A DNA stretch of 64,000 nt from Metridium senile (GCA_949775045.1 OX459096.1:45044379-45108378), one strand, 5' to 3'; counted from the first letter of the stretch, positions 11,101 through 23,110 are shown. The notes: generated by a model from the letters alone, not told the origin. Translations and numbers: made by a program.

Positions 11101-14100
11101 TAAACCGTCAAAGTAAACATCGATAATATGATCGTTTTACACCAAAAAGAAGTGTTAGTTCTACAGACTTATCCTAGATTCCACCCTGTGTGTTTATATT
11201 GTGATTAGCCATTTTAATTACTTGTGAAGGGGTTCAGTTATCGAGTGAACATAAAATGAAACTACAGATGTTGAAAGCGAATTCGGTATACTGCTTACAA
11301 AACAAATCGTCAGTGGAAACTCAGAATGCTTTAGAAAACTTTCTTACAAGAAGCGCAAAGAATTGTAACTACACGAAATGCTGTTCTTTATACAGAAATT
11401 AAATCAAGTTCTGCTCTTGTTCACATGTTCAATGCAGTAAAGAGGCAGCATGTTTAGTTCTTGTTAACGCTTCTATCTATTTTTTATTATATTAGAACAC
11501 TATTCTGTCCAAGAAACCAAGTCATCTGAATGGTCAACGTATTTTGGAGCAGTGTTTGATTAAAAGGAAAGAAAATAAAGGAAAGCCCTATTTTAATTTG
11601 CTAGCTATTTAATGCGTCCTCTATTTGTGCTCGATGTTGGATATCGTTCTTATTTTTCAGGTTTGACTTTTTCATGTATTGAGTAACTCTCTTAATGGTT
11701 TATTGCATTTTGTGGTTTATCGACTCTACTGAGTTATAAGCTTAATGTCTTCTCCTGTATTTGTAAGACACGAAAAACCACTGCATATTGAGCCAAGAGG
11801 CTCATACACGAAAGCTTATTTGCAGATATTCGTTGTCGTTGGTCTTATGTTTTTTTTGTAAAAGACTGACTGAAATAGATATATGTTTTATTGATATAAT
11901 TATTGACTAGTCAGCCACGTATAGTGGTTTAAGTTGCACATCTTTTAGACGCTGCAAAGCTAAATGTGGTTACATGGTAATATCTGATCATTTTACTAAT
12001 CAAAATACATAAATGTATGCTCAGAGATTACACATCACTAATGCATTTCTTACTTAAGAATATCATGAACGAGGAACGAATGCTTGAGGATTGATTTAAC
12101 GACGTTACTGATTCAGTAACGAAGCAGTACGATCGCTAAACATATCCATTCATGAGCTTATTAGTTCGTTTCCCTCCTACTTCTCCTCCCCTTAACACCA
12201 ACACAGCTTGACTTATTTACTAAAGGCTTGTAATAATGGTAATAATGGGCTGAGATTTGTTGAAAAGAAAACTCTTACCAAACATTTGTCCATGAGCGTC
12301 AGCGCCAAAATAGTCAAAGTTTGGCGATGGGTAGTTGAGGCCGTTCATGGGGTAAGGTGGAAGCCTGCCAAACATGCCTGCCATTCTAAAGGCTCTTTCT
12401 TGTTCGCTTTCAAATCTACACTGTATTGAGAAGAAAACAGAATTCAATGAGACAGAGTGTGAGCTGCGAACCAGAGTAGTGAGTCACAGTATATTCAGTG
12501 CCTTCTACGGCTCTGGCCGTCACTGTGCCTGAGCTGTCATCGTTTTAATTACATGTCAAGAAAAACAAAGCACACATTGGCTGGCTTGTCATTTCAAACC
12601 TGATAATACGGACCAACCATCTTGATGGTGTTTGATAAAGAGACTGGAACAGAGCTATTTATGAATTACCCTCTAAAACACACACAGTCCTTACGAAATG
12701 CAAGTTGGACTCGACTCGCGCCAATTCCTAAGTAACACCACTTTACACTGATCTTTGGAGGGAGTTTTGAATTGCTTAATCTTTGGTTTATGTTGCGTGT
12801 ACTTTGTAATTCGATTCAGCTATATTAGTCTCTGCTAGGTTCACTGTTTAATATCCGACCAACTGTCTACGTAAAAGGAAATAATCGACTTCCTTCGCAG
12901 TGGTAGGGTCTCTCAACATCAACTAAAAAGTGTATGGTTCATATATCTGTAGCAAGTTGACCTATAATTTAACCCTTCTAGACTAACAGACGCTTTTCTA
13001 AAAAGTTTAATATTCACTATAACTTTCCTTCAATCTAGATTCAAGCGACATGAATGTATTGCGGTAAATTAAACTCTTGAAAGTGCCTTTCAAAAAACCA
13101 ACGATTTGTCAAGAGGGTTTTCTAAAAGGTAGTGCATATCCATTTATTGAAATGTGTCGTTCATCCTAGCACTTAGATTCTGTGTAGAGTTCTGGCGATG
13201 TTATTAGCAGTTTGAAGACGTTATTTTGGTAACCTAACGATAGGAGGTCAAGGGTGGGGGAGGGGAACTCTTAAGTACTACGACAACATGAATAAGAAAA
13301 AAAGATACCATGATTTGACTAAAATGAGATATTGAGCAGTGCCATGCCTACTAAATGCAATTTTAAACAAACAACTTAGCTTAATTGTGGAGGCTTGTCG
13401 ACTCACACTCAATAAAAACCCATTTAGTAGCTTGAGCTGCCAGCACTCCCAATATTAATATAACAGCTGTCAATCAAACTTATCTTTCACTCGTTTATGG
13501 CATATTCGTTGATTAAGCACGTGGCCTTTCACGTTCTGAAGGACAAACCTCAATTGGGTTTAGTTTCTCACTTCACGAACAAAACTGAACGTAGTTGTAT
13601 TAATGATATATAGGGTAATATTCATTGAATGTGCATGGATGGTCATACATTGAAAACAAAAAACACAACGTTGTGATTAGCAGGGGATTTCTATCCTACT
13701 AAGTGTTTCCGGTTTGATTTTCCGGATGTTTCAGTGCGTTTGGAATTCTTAAGTGACATATTGCATACCCTTAGATCTTCTTGAACAAGCTTTTCCTGAA
13801 ATAGTCGACTTTTCTCTATTGTACCACTCGTCTTATCATGAAAACACAAACACAGTCTTTCTTCGTTGGAATGTTTTTTATCATTTTTTTAGAAAAAAAA
13901 AAAAGGAAAAGAAAAACAAATGTATCACGAGAGTAAATCTAATAACGAGCAGAATGGGTTTTAACCAGAGCCTTTTGCATTGGTTTCGTAAAGACGTAAT
14001 TCTCTAATTCATGCAGTCTTTTATTGACATCGCTTGAAGGTAAAGCCTGACTATAATGTTTTCATTGAGCATTGGATATCAAGACTGAGTAATGACGCAA

Positions 14101-17100
14101 ACTGACAGAGAAAGAAGTGTTTTATCAAATTCCTGCCATGAAAAGCCGAGGCTTTGTTCCCTGATTGCAAAACTCAGCTAGTAGTATTAATGGCGCGCTC
14201 ATTATCTTTGCTGGAATAATCCTTTTAATATACACATAAACTACAAATAGATGATAACTTCAATATTCGTTAATGATAACATTGTAAAAAAATGTACGCA
14301 ACAATTTATCAGTTTTCGCGGTCTATTTGGTGAAATAGGTTTGCCAACCCCTTACACTTTACAAGCCATTAAAAGAATCGTGTCTCTTATTTGATGAAAC
14401 GCCTTCCCTGTCACTCACGTAAAGAGCTCTTAACCATTGAATTTAATCTACATTGGAAATTTGTCTTAAAAGAACTGGGTCTTTCACAGTAGAGGACGTT
14501 GGATAACTGTGAATTATGACCCATGTAAAGTCATTAATTACTGATTCATGTATGGAGAGAGATCACAACGAGATAAAACACAAAAGTCAAAATAACTCGA
14601 TATTACTTGTAAATGTGACAAAAGGTGGGCTCAACGGTTTGTAAATTTCTTGTAGAATACTTCATTTTTATGTCTTCTTGACTTAAAGTGCGACGCCAAA
14701 CAGGCTCAATTCTTGATTTCCAACTTGAAAGACAATTTAAGGGCGCCTATTTGACTAGCAGTCCTACAATCCAAAACCATTCGACATCAATATATAAGAC
14801 AGACATTTACAACAACATTGCAAAATCGCTAGAAATCTTAAAATAATATCCATTTTATTTGAGAAACAACATGGGTCTAGCATCGTCCATTAAGGACAGT
14901 CTTTCGTAGTGACAAGACGTCCTTGAGAGGAACTGTAATTGAATGAGCATGTGTATGGAGCACGGATTGATGTGCTGTGCTTTTTAAGACCAAGTAAGGT
15001 GTTTTAATTAAACTCTTTTCCCTATTAATTACAATTATGTGAACATGTATTACATTATTGCTTGATGTAGATCTCTTTTTGTTAGTATTGTATATATTGA
15101 GTTGAGATGTACGTGACCAATACTGACGAATATAAACCACCATGAAAACCACCAAATGACAAGGTTACCTTGTCCATATCTTAAATATTGCTCTCAGAAT
15201 TTCTAACGTGAAAATCAAACAATATCAAACCATGTAAAGACACACAGAAGAACCCTTTCCTGCCTCTATTTTTGCACTTAAAGTATTTAAAAAAAGGTAT
15301 TTTTAGATTATACATCAGTTAGGTTGTGGTTGACCATTTCCTTTATGTTGAGCAATTACCAAACTCACAATAGCATGATTGTGTAGGGGTTCATACATAT
15401 ATAATACGTACATATCATCTGATGTCAGCCAAACCTGGCTAGCTGTTTCAAGGATGTTATTTATTTGTAGAGCATTAAACGATGTAAGCTATCTGTAATT
15501 TGAAAATGCTACATAAGGGTATATTTGTGTGGAATACAATAGCTGGCTACATCCCAGCTCTTTGGTTGGTCTACATGGATTATCAAGCACCTTTAGTTCC
15601 GGGAGGACTTTAATTACTAAACTCTCAGGCTTTTCACTCATCTTACAATATTTTTTGAGTTAAATCATATTGAGTTCCTGTAAATTATAAATAACACAAT
15701 ATCAACGATCCAGGAAAAAGATCTAATTAAGTCAACATGTCTAAGTTATTTGATTGAAATACTTGTTAAAATTGTTTCTTATTTTCCCATTTTTTCTAAT
15801 CCTAAATATGCTATTACATTTTTCGTTCTTTTTCTAAAATATGGTGACTCATACGAACAGCAATGATGTCATCGATGTACACACGTGATACGTATTAGCC
15901 AATTAGCTTTGGATTCTTTGTGTGTGTCTTGTGCACGTATATTTTCACCTCGATTTTTCTGGGATATTTTTGAATGGCGTCACTCTTTCCGCTTATCGTT
16001 CAGTGCGAAGTACCATAATTTCCGGATACCGAAATACCCATGATAATAGAAATTGAACCGTTGATTCTGAAACAACATCTGTGTTTACTTTCGGTAGGAT
16101 ATTTGAACGTTACACATTTTAACTTTACTGCAATTGGTTTCGATGTAAACAATTTGGAAACTGCACTTTCTGTTGAAATGCTTCACATTAAAGTATTCGT
16201 AGAAATCAGTTTGGTAAAGTAACAGTTGCACAAGTATTACAGCAAACCATCGGAATGTAGTATAAAAAGTTGAAGTTGATGGTATGATGATAAATGAATT
16301 GTGGAAAACATAAAAAGTAAAGTAATAAACATTGGATGGAAGAAATGAAGGAAAGATTGTAAAATGTACAAAATAGAAAAAGAATATAGATAAATAAAGG
16401 GAAGAAGAACAATGGTTGTAAGAAAGGGAGAAAGAGTTTATAAAGTCGTTAAAATAGTCAAAACTGGACAATTTGAGGAGAGGTTGAATAGAAGAAAATG
16501 GAAATGAAATGAAATGGAATGAAATATAAAATGGAAAGAAGTAAAGGCAACGAAATTAAAAAAACCCGTATAATTGAAAGAATTATGATGAGCTGAGAAA
16601 GTGCAAGAAGATATGACGAAGGGAATCGATTCAAAGTGACAGATAGTGAAGTGGTTTTAAGAAAATTCCTTTTGTCATAAAAACAGTAAATATCACATAT
16701 TACTAAGAACCAGAAATCGTGCTTCTTTAAATAGTGTCTCAAGCACAGTGTCATTGTGACATTGATAGTGATTGCATATCTCTTTATCTAAAATGTATGA
16801 AAACTATCAGTAATAGGAAATATCAAACGACCTTTTGTGGCAGACAAATTGCATGTCGAAAATCTCAATTAACATGATTTGTTAGTTTTAAATCAACTGC
16901 AACTGACAAAGTTTAAATGTTCGATTAAAACGTTTCGTATCAGAAAAGCTTGAAAAAAAAAAACACTTTAGTTTGTTAGTCAGTTTTAGAAGTGAGCAAA
17001 CTCGAACTGGCAAACACTAGCTTTGTACGTTCATATTTTGGAACAAACAGAGCATTAAACTAAATATTTGAAACAGATAATTTCTACCCCAATACCTAGT

Positions 17101-20100
17101 TGAGCTACATGAAGCTATACATGATGAAAGTGCACCAATCGATGTGCGTGTCTTGTGCTAAAGAAACACTCATAGCTGTACATTAGGTTCTATTATCAAA
17201 TTACCTGAGCACCATCTCATAATGCCTCGATATCGTCAGGTTTTGTCAGTGAGAAGCAAGACATTAAGCGTAGGATGCAATCAAACACTTTAAAAGAAAA
17301 CAATCGTTATGAAATCACATAAGAAGACAGCTAATGACAAGGGACATTTACACATGTTGACGGACATTGTTTTAAAATTAGCTATATAGAATACACAAAA
17401 CGTCTTGGAATGTATATTTAAAGAATAAAGGATTGCCTTTAATTTAAAAAAAACATACTCTACTTCATAATGCAGTGCAAAAACAAATAAATGGCAATTA
17501 TGAAATTTCCTTTAAACTATATCAGTTAAATGGTTTTGACAAAAAATAATAACGATAACAATTTCGAATGTATACAAAAACTGGATCCCTAGACTGTAAA
17601 TGTCCGGGATACCTATACGTTTGGCTGAAAAAGGATCTCAAGAAACTTGGTAAAATAGATTTTCAGTAAAGAAATATATATTAATATAACTTAGCACACG
17701 TGACATTATCATTATCATTTTGTTTTTACGCTATTAATTTTGAGAATATTCTAGATACATATGATTTCTCCTTTTACTTGTAGCAACTTTGCGGTCAACT
17801 GGGATTTACCAAATAGCGTAAACAAATGCAAACAAACAAAACACCTACATATATAGGAGAAAGTACTACTTATATAATTATTATAATACGATACAAGTAT
17901 TATGTAAATTGTGTAATATACAAAAAACAGCTTGAAAGAGGCATTAATCAACAAAAGAATTGAAAAATATCACAAAAAGGACTCTTGTAAGCTAATTCAG
18001 GACCTTGGTTATATTTTATAAAGCTATAAAACCTAGCATTGCATACATCCTGAAAGTTCCCTGGCTATTAGAGGTTATTATTATTTTGCTTTGGGTTTGT
18101 AAATCTGACGGTTTCAGAGCAATCAATGCAAGAAATTCAACGGACAGAAATCAATTGCAATCGCTAAATATAAACACTACATGTAGAAAACCCTCTGGCT
18201 ATCAGAGATTAATATTATTTTGCTTTGGGTTTATAAATCTGACGGTTTCAGAGCAACAAGATCAATCAATGCAAGAAATTCAACGGACAGAAATCACTGC
18301 AATCGCTCAATATAAACACTACATGTAGAAAACCCTCTGGCTTACAAGGGTATCCTGAAAGGGTTTAAGCCAATAAACCAATTGATCTGATAAAACAATT
18401 AATAATTAAATAATTAAAATGCATTGATAGATAGAATAAAAATAAATTCAAATGAAAGCACTGGTTTGTAGTGAAATAGTAATTTAAATACAGGTACATT
18501 TGGATATCATCATAAACACAAACCACGAATCTCTATTAATTTCTGTTTTATACTTGCCCCTCCCCACCCCTCTTATCTCTGGTTCATCAAAAAGCCTTAT
18601 TAGAGCTTATTGCAGTATTTGTCATGTAAAAATTGATATAGTGTTTTCGCTGGAGTGTATCAGTAAGCCGACTACTTGCTTGACAAACAGTAATAGTATA
18701 GATCAAACAATTCTATCTATCTGGAGGTATTTATTTTATTGACTGTGATTATAAATCTTTTTTTAGAAAACATATCATGTTTTAAAACCGAACAAAATAA
18801 TTAGGTATTTATATGTGTTGACGATATAGGATACTGAGGATTGAAATATTGTAAAATTAAGCCATAAATGTACCAAATTGGTGTGCAAGCTCAACATTGA
18901 CAAAAGAAACAAACTTCACTTATGTTATTACAAGACAAATCCCTCGATATTATTCATTATATTATTCGAGCCTAAGGAGAATAATTGTTAAATATTTTGA
19001 AAAACTAAAAATGATCATCCGTTTTTGAAAGAAAAAACCTTGTTCACTTCCTGTTTCTAAAAGCGCGCGAAAAGCTTTGGAGGATTATCGATAAATAGTC
19101 CAAAGTTCTCGAACCAATCAGCGCGCGCAATTTTCTACCATCACCTGCATATTCATACTAGACTAAAATAATCCCAACTTTATATATATCATACAAAAAC
19201 ATGCCTTTATAAACAAATCCCTATCATGGTCTTTTCAAATGTCATTATGACGTTGTCACGTGACTTCAGATGCAAGCTGGGAAGTAAGTGATATTCAATA
19301 ACAAACCAATGGCAACTAGTGATGGAATTCTCACGTGATCGCACACAAATCAACCAATCAGAGACAAGCTCTGTGAAAATAGTTGACGTGTCATGTGATC
19401 ACATAAATTAGCCAATCAGAGGCAAGACCCTAATAAGTAAGCGTGTATGTAGTGGCGGGGTCTTAATATAAAACATTGTTATCATTTCAATGTGTTCACT
19501 TAAACCTACTTGTATGTTAGATAGGCATTAGTATTGTTTTTTTTACTTTTTTTTCCTTCTAAGCTTTAATCTAATCAAGAGTTTGTTTCCGATATTGATC
19601 TAATACTGACAATTACAAAAAACGGCTTTCAGCTATTAGTTGTGTTTGTGGTTTTATTTGAATGAAGTTTTCCAAGAAATGAAAATTATCGAGAAAGATA
19701 ATCATTGTTGAAACAAGACTTGTTATAAACCAGCGACAAACCAAGTGTTGTATTAGATAAATAAATGACTCTATTGTCTTATATCTACTACGATCTACAA
19801 CTTCTTGCTTTTTACCTTCAACGAAGGATTAATGTTTGAAACGACAGTAAGTTTTATTGGTGCACAGTACAAAGAATACTATCTGTATTCAATAACAGCA
19901 ATTTCTCATTTTCTTTGTTCTAGACAAACGCATTATGTTTCGTTATCATTATCCAAATCAGACGTAAAAGATTGTGCAGACTTTTTAGAGAGAGTCTGAC
20001 CCAGTGTGAAGTTCTTGTGCGTCTTTTAAAAAGATAACAATCTATGTCTTCAAAAGAGACTACTATAATGCATGTTTAAGACAACTTAAACATTGCACAG

Positions 20101-21287
20101 AAAAGGAAGTGATACTTAAGCTTTTTTGAGAGAAATGTTGCCCACAAGATCAATCTTGACTTTGACATTTATTACAAATATACTAGCAAGGAGTCGACAA
20201 ACTGTTAAAACTAACTTTAAAAAGATAACTCAGTTCACGTTGTGACCATGAACTTTAACTTTACGCCTAAACGTTCTTTTTATCTAAAGATATTTTGACA
20301 ACTAGAACAGCGTACTAGAACAATGGCAGACTGATTTGAAGGTCCAAATCTCACAGTAGGCCGGATGAAAAAAGTAACTTTGAAATGGAGATCTTCGTTG
20401 CGAGTTTTTGTCTTTGGAATGGCCCAGCTGATTAGCTGTGTGAATTTTCTTATTTATGTATAATTATAAACTCTTCGTCAAGTTTGAACAATTCCTTTCA
20501 GTGTTTATGTTATTTATCTTGATAACCGTAAAGCATGCAGTAAAATGATTTATTTTTAGGAATGGAATACACATTTCTTAGTTATCTTTGTATGGTTGAC
20601 ATTAAATGTTATTCATATGGATGCAGAAAAACCCACACTTGTTGCCGTCCTATGCAAAAACTCAGTAGCAAGAAAATGCGGTCCTATATATGTAAAGCGA
20701 ACTTCTTTTCTTGAGTTTTTGTTTGTTTTCTTTTTTACTGGTACACCGCAACAGCGTTTACCGAATGATATATATTGTTCAATATACTACTCTTAATCTT
20801 GCGATGCTTACCTTAGAGCAGTGATGGCTCAAATCTATACAACTCAAAGCAGGACTAAATATCTTTGTAGGAAATACTGGTAAATCTTTGTAATTAAATG
20901 GCATCGTGGCAATCATAATCGAACGCCAACTTTCACAGCAAGCAAAGGTTTGACAAGACTAGAGTATATATGTAATTCTGTGTTTGTGAGTCGACTGGCT
21001 GTCTCAGCCGTGAAAATAATACACGCTCAGTGCAACTTAACCGATAGCTCATCCAAAGCTTATGCAGGATATCTGTGTAAATACGAGTAAATCTTACAAG
21101 ATTACCATGGATCAACAACAAGAGGAAACCGCTTTCTTTTCTTCTATGTCTAACTATACAACACCTTTCTCCCTCGTATATACCGCGCTATTCAATCAAC
21201 AAGTCCTATAAACTTACGCTAAAGTTCAATTAATATAACTATATGAACAAATCGAGTTACCTCAGGCCAATGATAGGGTTGGTGCAT
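4759..21287 (-). CDS. otx: Otx-class homeobox gene 1 (spliced)
   Basis: Encodes an Otx/orthodenticle transcription factor, a nuclear DNA-binding protein that in animals recognises TAATCC-type sites. CDS exons on the minus strand are 21287-21261 (optional N-terminus), 12420-12279, 6828-6677 and 5187-4759; every junction is GT-AG and the frame holds throughout. From the MAG start at 12384 the product is 228 aa; from MHQPYHWPE at 21287 it is 249 aa. In the 228-aa numbering the homeodomain is residues 41-100 ([10 protein letters not shown] to [10 protein letters not shown]), with Lys at homeodomain position 50 and WFKNRRAK in helix 3. The tail (101-228) is rich in Pro, Ser, Asn and Gln with a basic KRKSPSPEP segment. 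Introns are about 8.8, 5.5 and 1.5 kb. The family call is very secure; which named cnidarian paralog it is, I cannot say. Confidence 0.93.
5188..6676 (-). other. Otx gene 1, intron inside the homeodomain
   Basis: About 1.5 kb, donor GTACGG after CAG at 6677 and acceptor AAAAG before 5187. It splits the homeodomain between residues 46 (Gln) and 47 (Val), an intron position shared with gene 2 and known from Otx/paired-class genes. No nested gene recognised. Confidence 0.85.
6677..6828 (-). CDS. otx: Otx gene 1, homeodomain exon (152 nt)
   Basis: Begins after the acceptor TTTTTCCAG with GG, completing a Gly codon started in the previous exon, then encodes PPRK and homeodomain residues 1-46 ([20 protein letters not shown] to PESRVQ), ending CAG before donor GTACGG. 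At 152 nt it matches the equivalent exon of gene 2 exactly in length and phase. Confidence 0.95.
6829..12278 (-). other. Otx gene 1, intron between N-terminal and homeodomain exons
   Basis: About 5.5 kb, donor GTAAGAG at 12278 and acceptor CAG at 6829. It contains an interspersed repeat at 8464-8600, an imperfect hairpin near 9153-9199 (CTATTTGAAGGTTTA against TAAACCTTTAAATAG) and otherwise AT-rich sequence with no recognisable coding region. Short ORFs in it have no domain. Confidence 0.75.
8464..8600 (-). repeat. Short interspersed repeat, copy 1, with a hammerhead-like segment
   Basis: About 137 bp, nearly identical to 46466-46602. On the minus strand it begins CTCCGACGAAGGGCTAAAGC and continues TCGAAACGTCAG. 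That segment folds into a short stem (GGGC/GCTC, loop TAAA) flanked by CGACGA and GAAAC, resembling the core of hammerhead ribozymes carried by Penelope-like retroelements. It is bracketed by a short possible target duplication GTTTTTA (8457-8463 and 8601-8607). Confidence 0.6.
12279..12420 (-). CDS. otx: Otx gene 1, N-terminal exon
   Basis: Acceptor TTCTCAATACAG precedes TGT AGA TTT at 12420; donor GTAAGAG follows TTTG at 12279. The frame is open from the acceptor: [12 protein letters not shown], then [20 protein letters not shown] and on to HGQMFG. The MAG methionine at 12384 matches the start of gene 2 (MAGLFNN), and from it to the donor is 106 nt, exactly as in gene 2. The open frame upstream of MAG joins in phase with a 9-codon exon at 21261-21287, so the real start could be either. 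Confidence 0.9.
16260..16660. repeat. Purine-rich (GGAAATGAAAT-like) asymmetric tract
   Basis: The plus strand runs strongly A+G-rich with GAAATGGAAATGAAATG-like units near 16495-16540. The overlapping minus-strand ORFs (about 60-130 codons, Phe/Leu/Tyr/Ser-rich) are a by-product of this bias. Confidence 0.6.
18058..18340. repeat. Imperfect tandem duplication, about 135-140 bp unit
   Basis: Two copies of a unit beginning near CCTGGCTATTAGAG / CCTCTGGCTATCAGAG and containing TTTTGCTTTGGGTTT, AATCTGACGGTTTCAGAGCA, ATGCAAGAAATTCAACGGAC and ACACTACATGTAGAAAACCC. The second copy has a small insertion (CAAGAT). A third unit starts after 18340 but decays at once. Confidence 0.85.
19114..19473 (+). 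promoter_or_regulatory. CCAAT-box / E-box cluster with TATA-like element
   Basis: Four plus-strand CCAAT boxes start at 19114, 19306, 19354 and 19412; three sit in CCAATCAG contexts typical of NF-Y sites. Two CACGTG E-boxes lie at 19257-19262 and 19332-19337, and GTGGCGGGG near 19452 precedes TATAAAA at 19467-19473. The 19332-19430 part is an imperfect duplication (TCACGTGATC..CCAATCAGAG / TCATGTGATC..CCAATCAGAG). The order and orientation suit a plus-strand promoter inside intron 1 of Otx gene 1, antisense to it, but no plus-strand coding exon follows, so it could equally be an enhancer or transposon-derived sequence. Confidence 0.35.
21261..21287 (-). CDS. otx: Otx gene 1, candidate first coding exon (9 codons)
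   Basis: On the minus strand ATG at 21287 opens MHQPYHWPE and ends GAG before donor GTAACT (GT at 21260-21259), phase 0. This joins in frame to TGT at 12420, giving [26 protein letters not shown] and a 249-aa protein. An in-frame TGA lies 11 codons upstream of the ATG, so this is the first methionine of its frame. The upstream leader is G+C-richer than its surroundings, as expected of a 5' exon. Known Otx proteins begin with a short Pro/Tyr-containing segment, so this is compatible. It is a prediction from splice logic only. Confidence 0.5.
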
Positions 21288-21600
21288 GTTGAAACTTCGT
21301 GATTGAGGATGATTACTTCACGCAGTTTACTCAGCTTGATCGCCGTTCAACTATCCTCCAACCGTGCTCTCCTTCGTGCGTTAAGCCTGGGTTAAAGTCC
21401 TGCGTTTTTCCGGCGCACGCTTTTTCCGTTGAAGTTGCCGTTATCTGTAAATTGAGGGAATTTGAACTTTTGTTTAATTTTTCTGGTAGAACGGTAGATA
21501 TATGTCTTATTTACGGTGTCTCTGCGACCCGAGTTGAACGTCGACTGCGCGAGCTGTTCTTCAATGAGGAGGTATTAGCAATGTCGTGTTGACGTCAGCA
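21288..21600 (-). promoter_or_regulatory. Probable 5' leader and core promoter of Otx gene 1
   Basis: A locally G+C- and CpG-richer block lies just upstream of the candidate first coding exon. At its outer end a perfect cAMP-response palindrome TGACGTCA sits at 21590-21597, next to a TATA-like TTTAAAAAG (minus strand, about 21606-21614). A start site near 21580 would give a leader of about 300 nt. The plus-strand 97-codon ORF across this block is best explained as antisense to the leader. Confidence 0.35.
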
Positions 21601-21614
21601 AAGCTCTTTTTAAA

Positions 21615-22825
21615 CCGTTCTCAAGAAAGAGGCCATTGAGTAAGAATATGGACTGTTTCTTGATATGAGAATTATAACTTTTCCTTATTTAATCATCGAA
21701 GCATCTTTTGAAGATCAGGAACCTTGTTTCCAGAGGGTGATAAGTGCGAATTTTTCTACCACCGTCGTGCACGGCTAAATGCGATTCGACACAACTCGAC
21801 AAATATCAGACGTTTGTCAAGAAGGTGACTGTTTGTTCATGAAATCAAATCGGACACTTCTTTTGTGTCGTTTGGCGTCTTTTTGTCCAGTTAAAGAGTG
21901 AAAGAAGAAAGTGGTTAGGATAATCTCATGATGTTTGTAGTTAAGGAATTAAAAGTGGGGGTCGTGCCAGATGAATGCTTACAGGGACAACTGATATTAC
22001 TAAGCTCCTGATCTCAGCTTGAAGAAAAACTCGCTCAGTCTGGTTTACAATTAGCTTATTCTGAGAGGATTTAGAGGCAGTTCACATCTGAAATACGTCA
22101 GATAAAAAGCTAAGCCACCCCAATACTTGGAGATTAAAAGGGTGCAAAAGCCACAATCATTTCATACCAATTCCCCTTCATTTCTTAGTATTTCCAGTTG
22201 TACAATTCATCCATTCCCTCCTTTATAACACACTTCACTTATTGGTAAATGATATCTTTATTTGTTATATCGACTAACAGTTTAACGACGATACTTGATA
22301 TGCAGCGAACAGCAGTTAACAGGCATGATTGACTTCAAATCAAAACAGTCATCCATTTGAGATGGTAAAAGATTCAAACTGACAGTAAACAGCGTTATAC
22401 CTCATATATCAGTCAAGATAATGGTATTATTGACAACTAGCTGTCACGTATTCAGATAGATGTTCTAATCCTTGTTAGGCCTGCATGCACTTTACTACAA
22501 AACGTACACACCACAAAACGAAAGTGCTACTTACTGACGTTCTAACGTTAATCCTTTTTAAAAATGATAACAATAAAGTTGTGTTGTACTCTTAAAGTAC
22601 AAACGTTGTAAAAAATGTAATTAATTGCCTTGTACTCTTCGTTTTGATATACTATTAGTTATTATTAGTTGTTAAAAGACCAAGGAAACTTGGATAGACA
22701 ATGTACATGTACTGAAGATAATACCTGGAGACACTAGGGATATAAAACGGAGGGAGAGGCTTTAAAGATGCAAATACCAGGACCTGACCTGGCAGCAGCA
22801 GTACTCTCGTTTGAATAGTACAAGT
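21615..22825. other. Intergenic, upstream flank of Otx gene 1
   Basis: No coding exon recognised. It would contain distal regulatory sequence of gene 1 if the first exon is right. Confidence 0.5.
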
Positions 22826-22827
22826 TA

Positions 22828-23110
22828 TTATTTTATTTGTTTTCTTCCAACAGTTTTCCTACTAGAAAGACTATTGGATTCTTTAACGGTTAGGCTAGAT
22901 TGATTTGTTCATTTATGATGTTATTTTATTTGTTTTCTTCCAACAGTTTTCCTACTAGAAAGACTATTGGATTCTTTAACGGTTAGGCTAGATTGATTTG
23001 TTCATTTATGATGTTATTTTATTTGTTTTCTTCCAACAGTTTTCCTACTAGAAACACTATTGGATTCTTTAACGGTTAGGCTAGATTGATTTGTTCATTT
23101 ATGATGTTAT
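22828..23110. repeat. 93-bp minisatellite, three copies
   Basis: Three near-identical units with a 93-bp period (landmark CCAACAG at 22847, 22940 and 23033). Each contains TTTATTTGTTTTCTTCCAAC, AGTTTTCCTACTAGAAA and TTTAACGGTTAGGCTAGATT. Only one or two substitutions separate the copies (AAAGAC against AAACAC), so the expansion is recent. Confidence 0.95.

Larger units (their letters stand above)
12421..21260 (-). other. Otx gene 1, long first intron
   Basis: About 8.8 kb between the candidate first coding exon and the MAG exon. Contents noted: a purine-rich plus strand at about 16260-16660, a tandem duplication at 18058-18340, a cluster of CCAAT boxes and E-boxes with a TATA-like element at 19114-19473, and otherwise unremarkable AT-rich DNA. 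If the first exon is wrong, this is 5' flank. Confidence 0.55.

Noticed and set aside
16085..16754. Minus-strand ORFs of 68-128 codons, Phe/Leu/Tyr-rich, resembling membrane proteins
   Set aside because: The region is a purine-rich tract on the plus strand, which produces hydrophobic codons on the complement; no start context or conserved motif.
21299..21592. 97-codon plus-strand ORF in a G+C-richer block
   Set aside because: Lies antisense to the presumed 5' leader of Otx gene 1; the base composition lowers stop frequency. No domain recognised.
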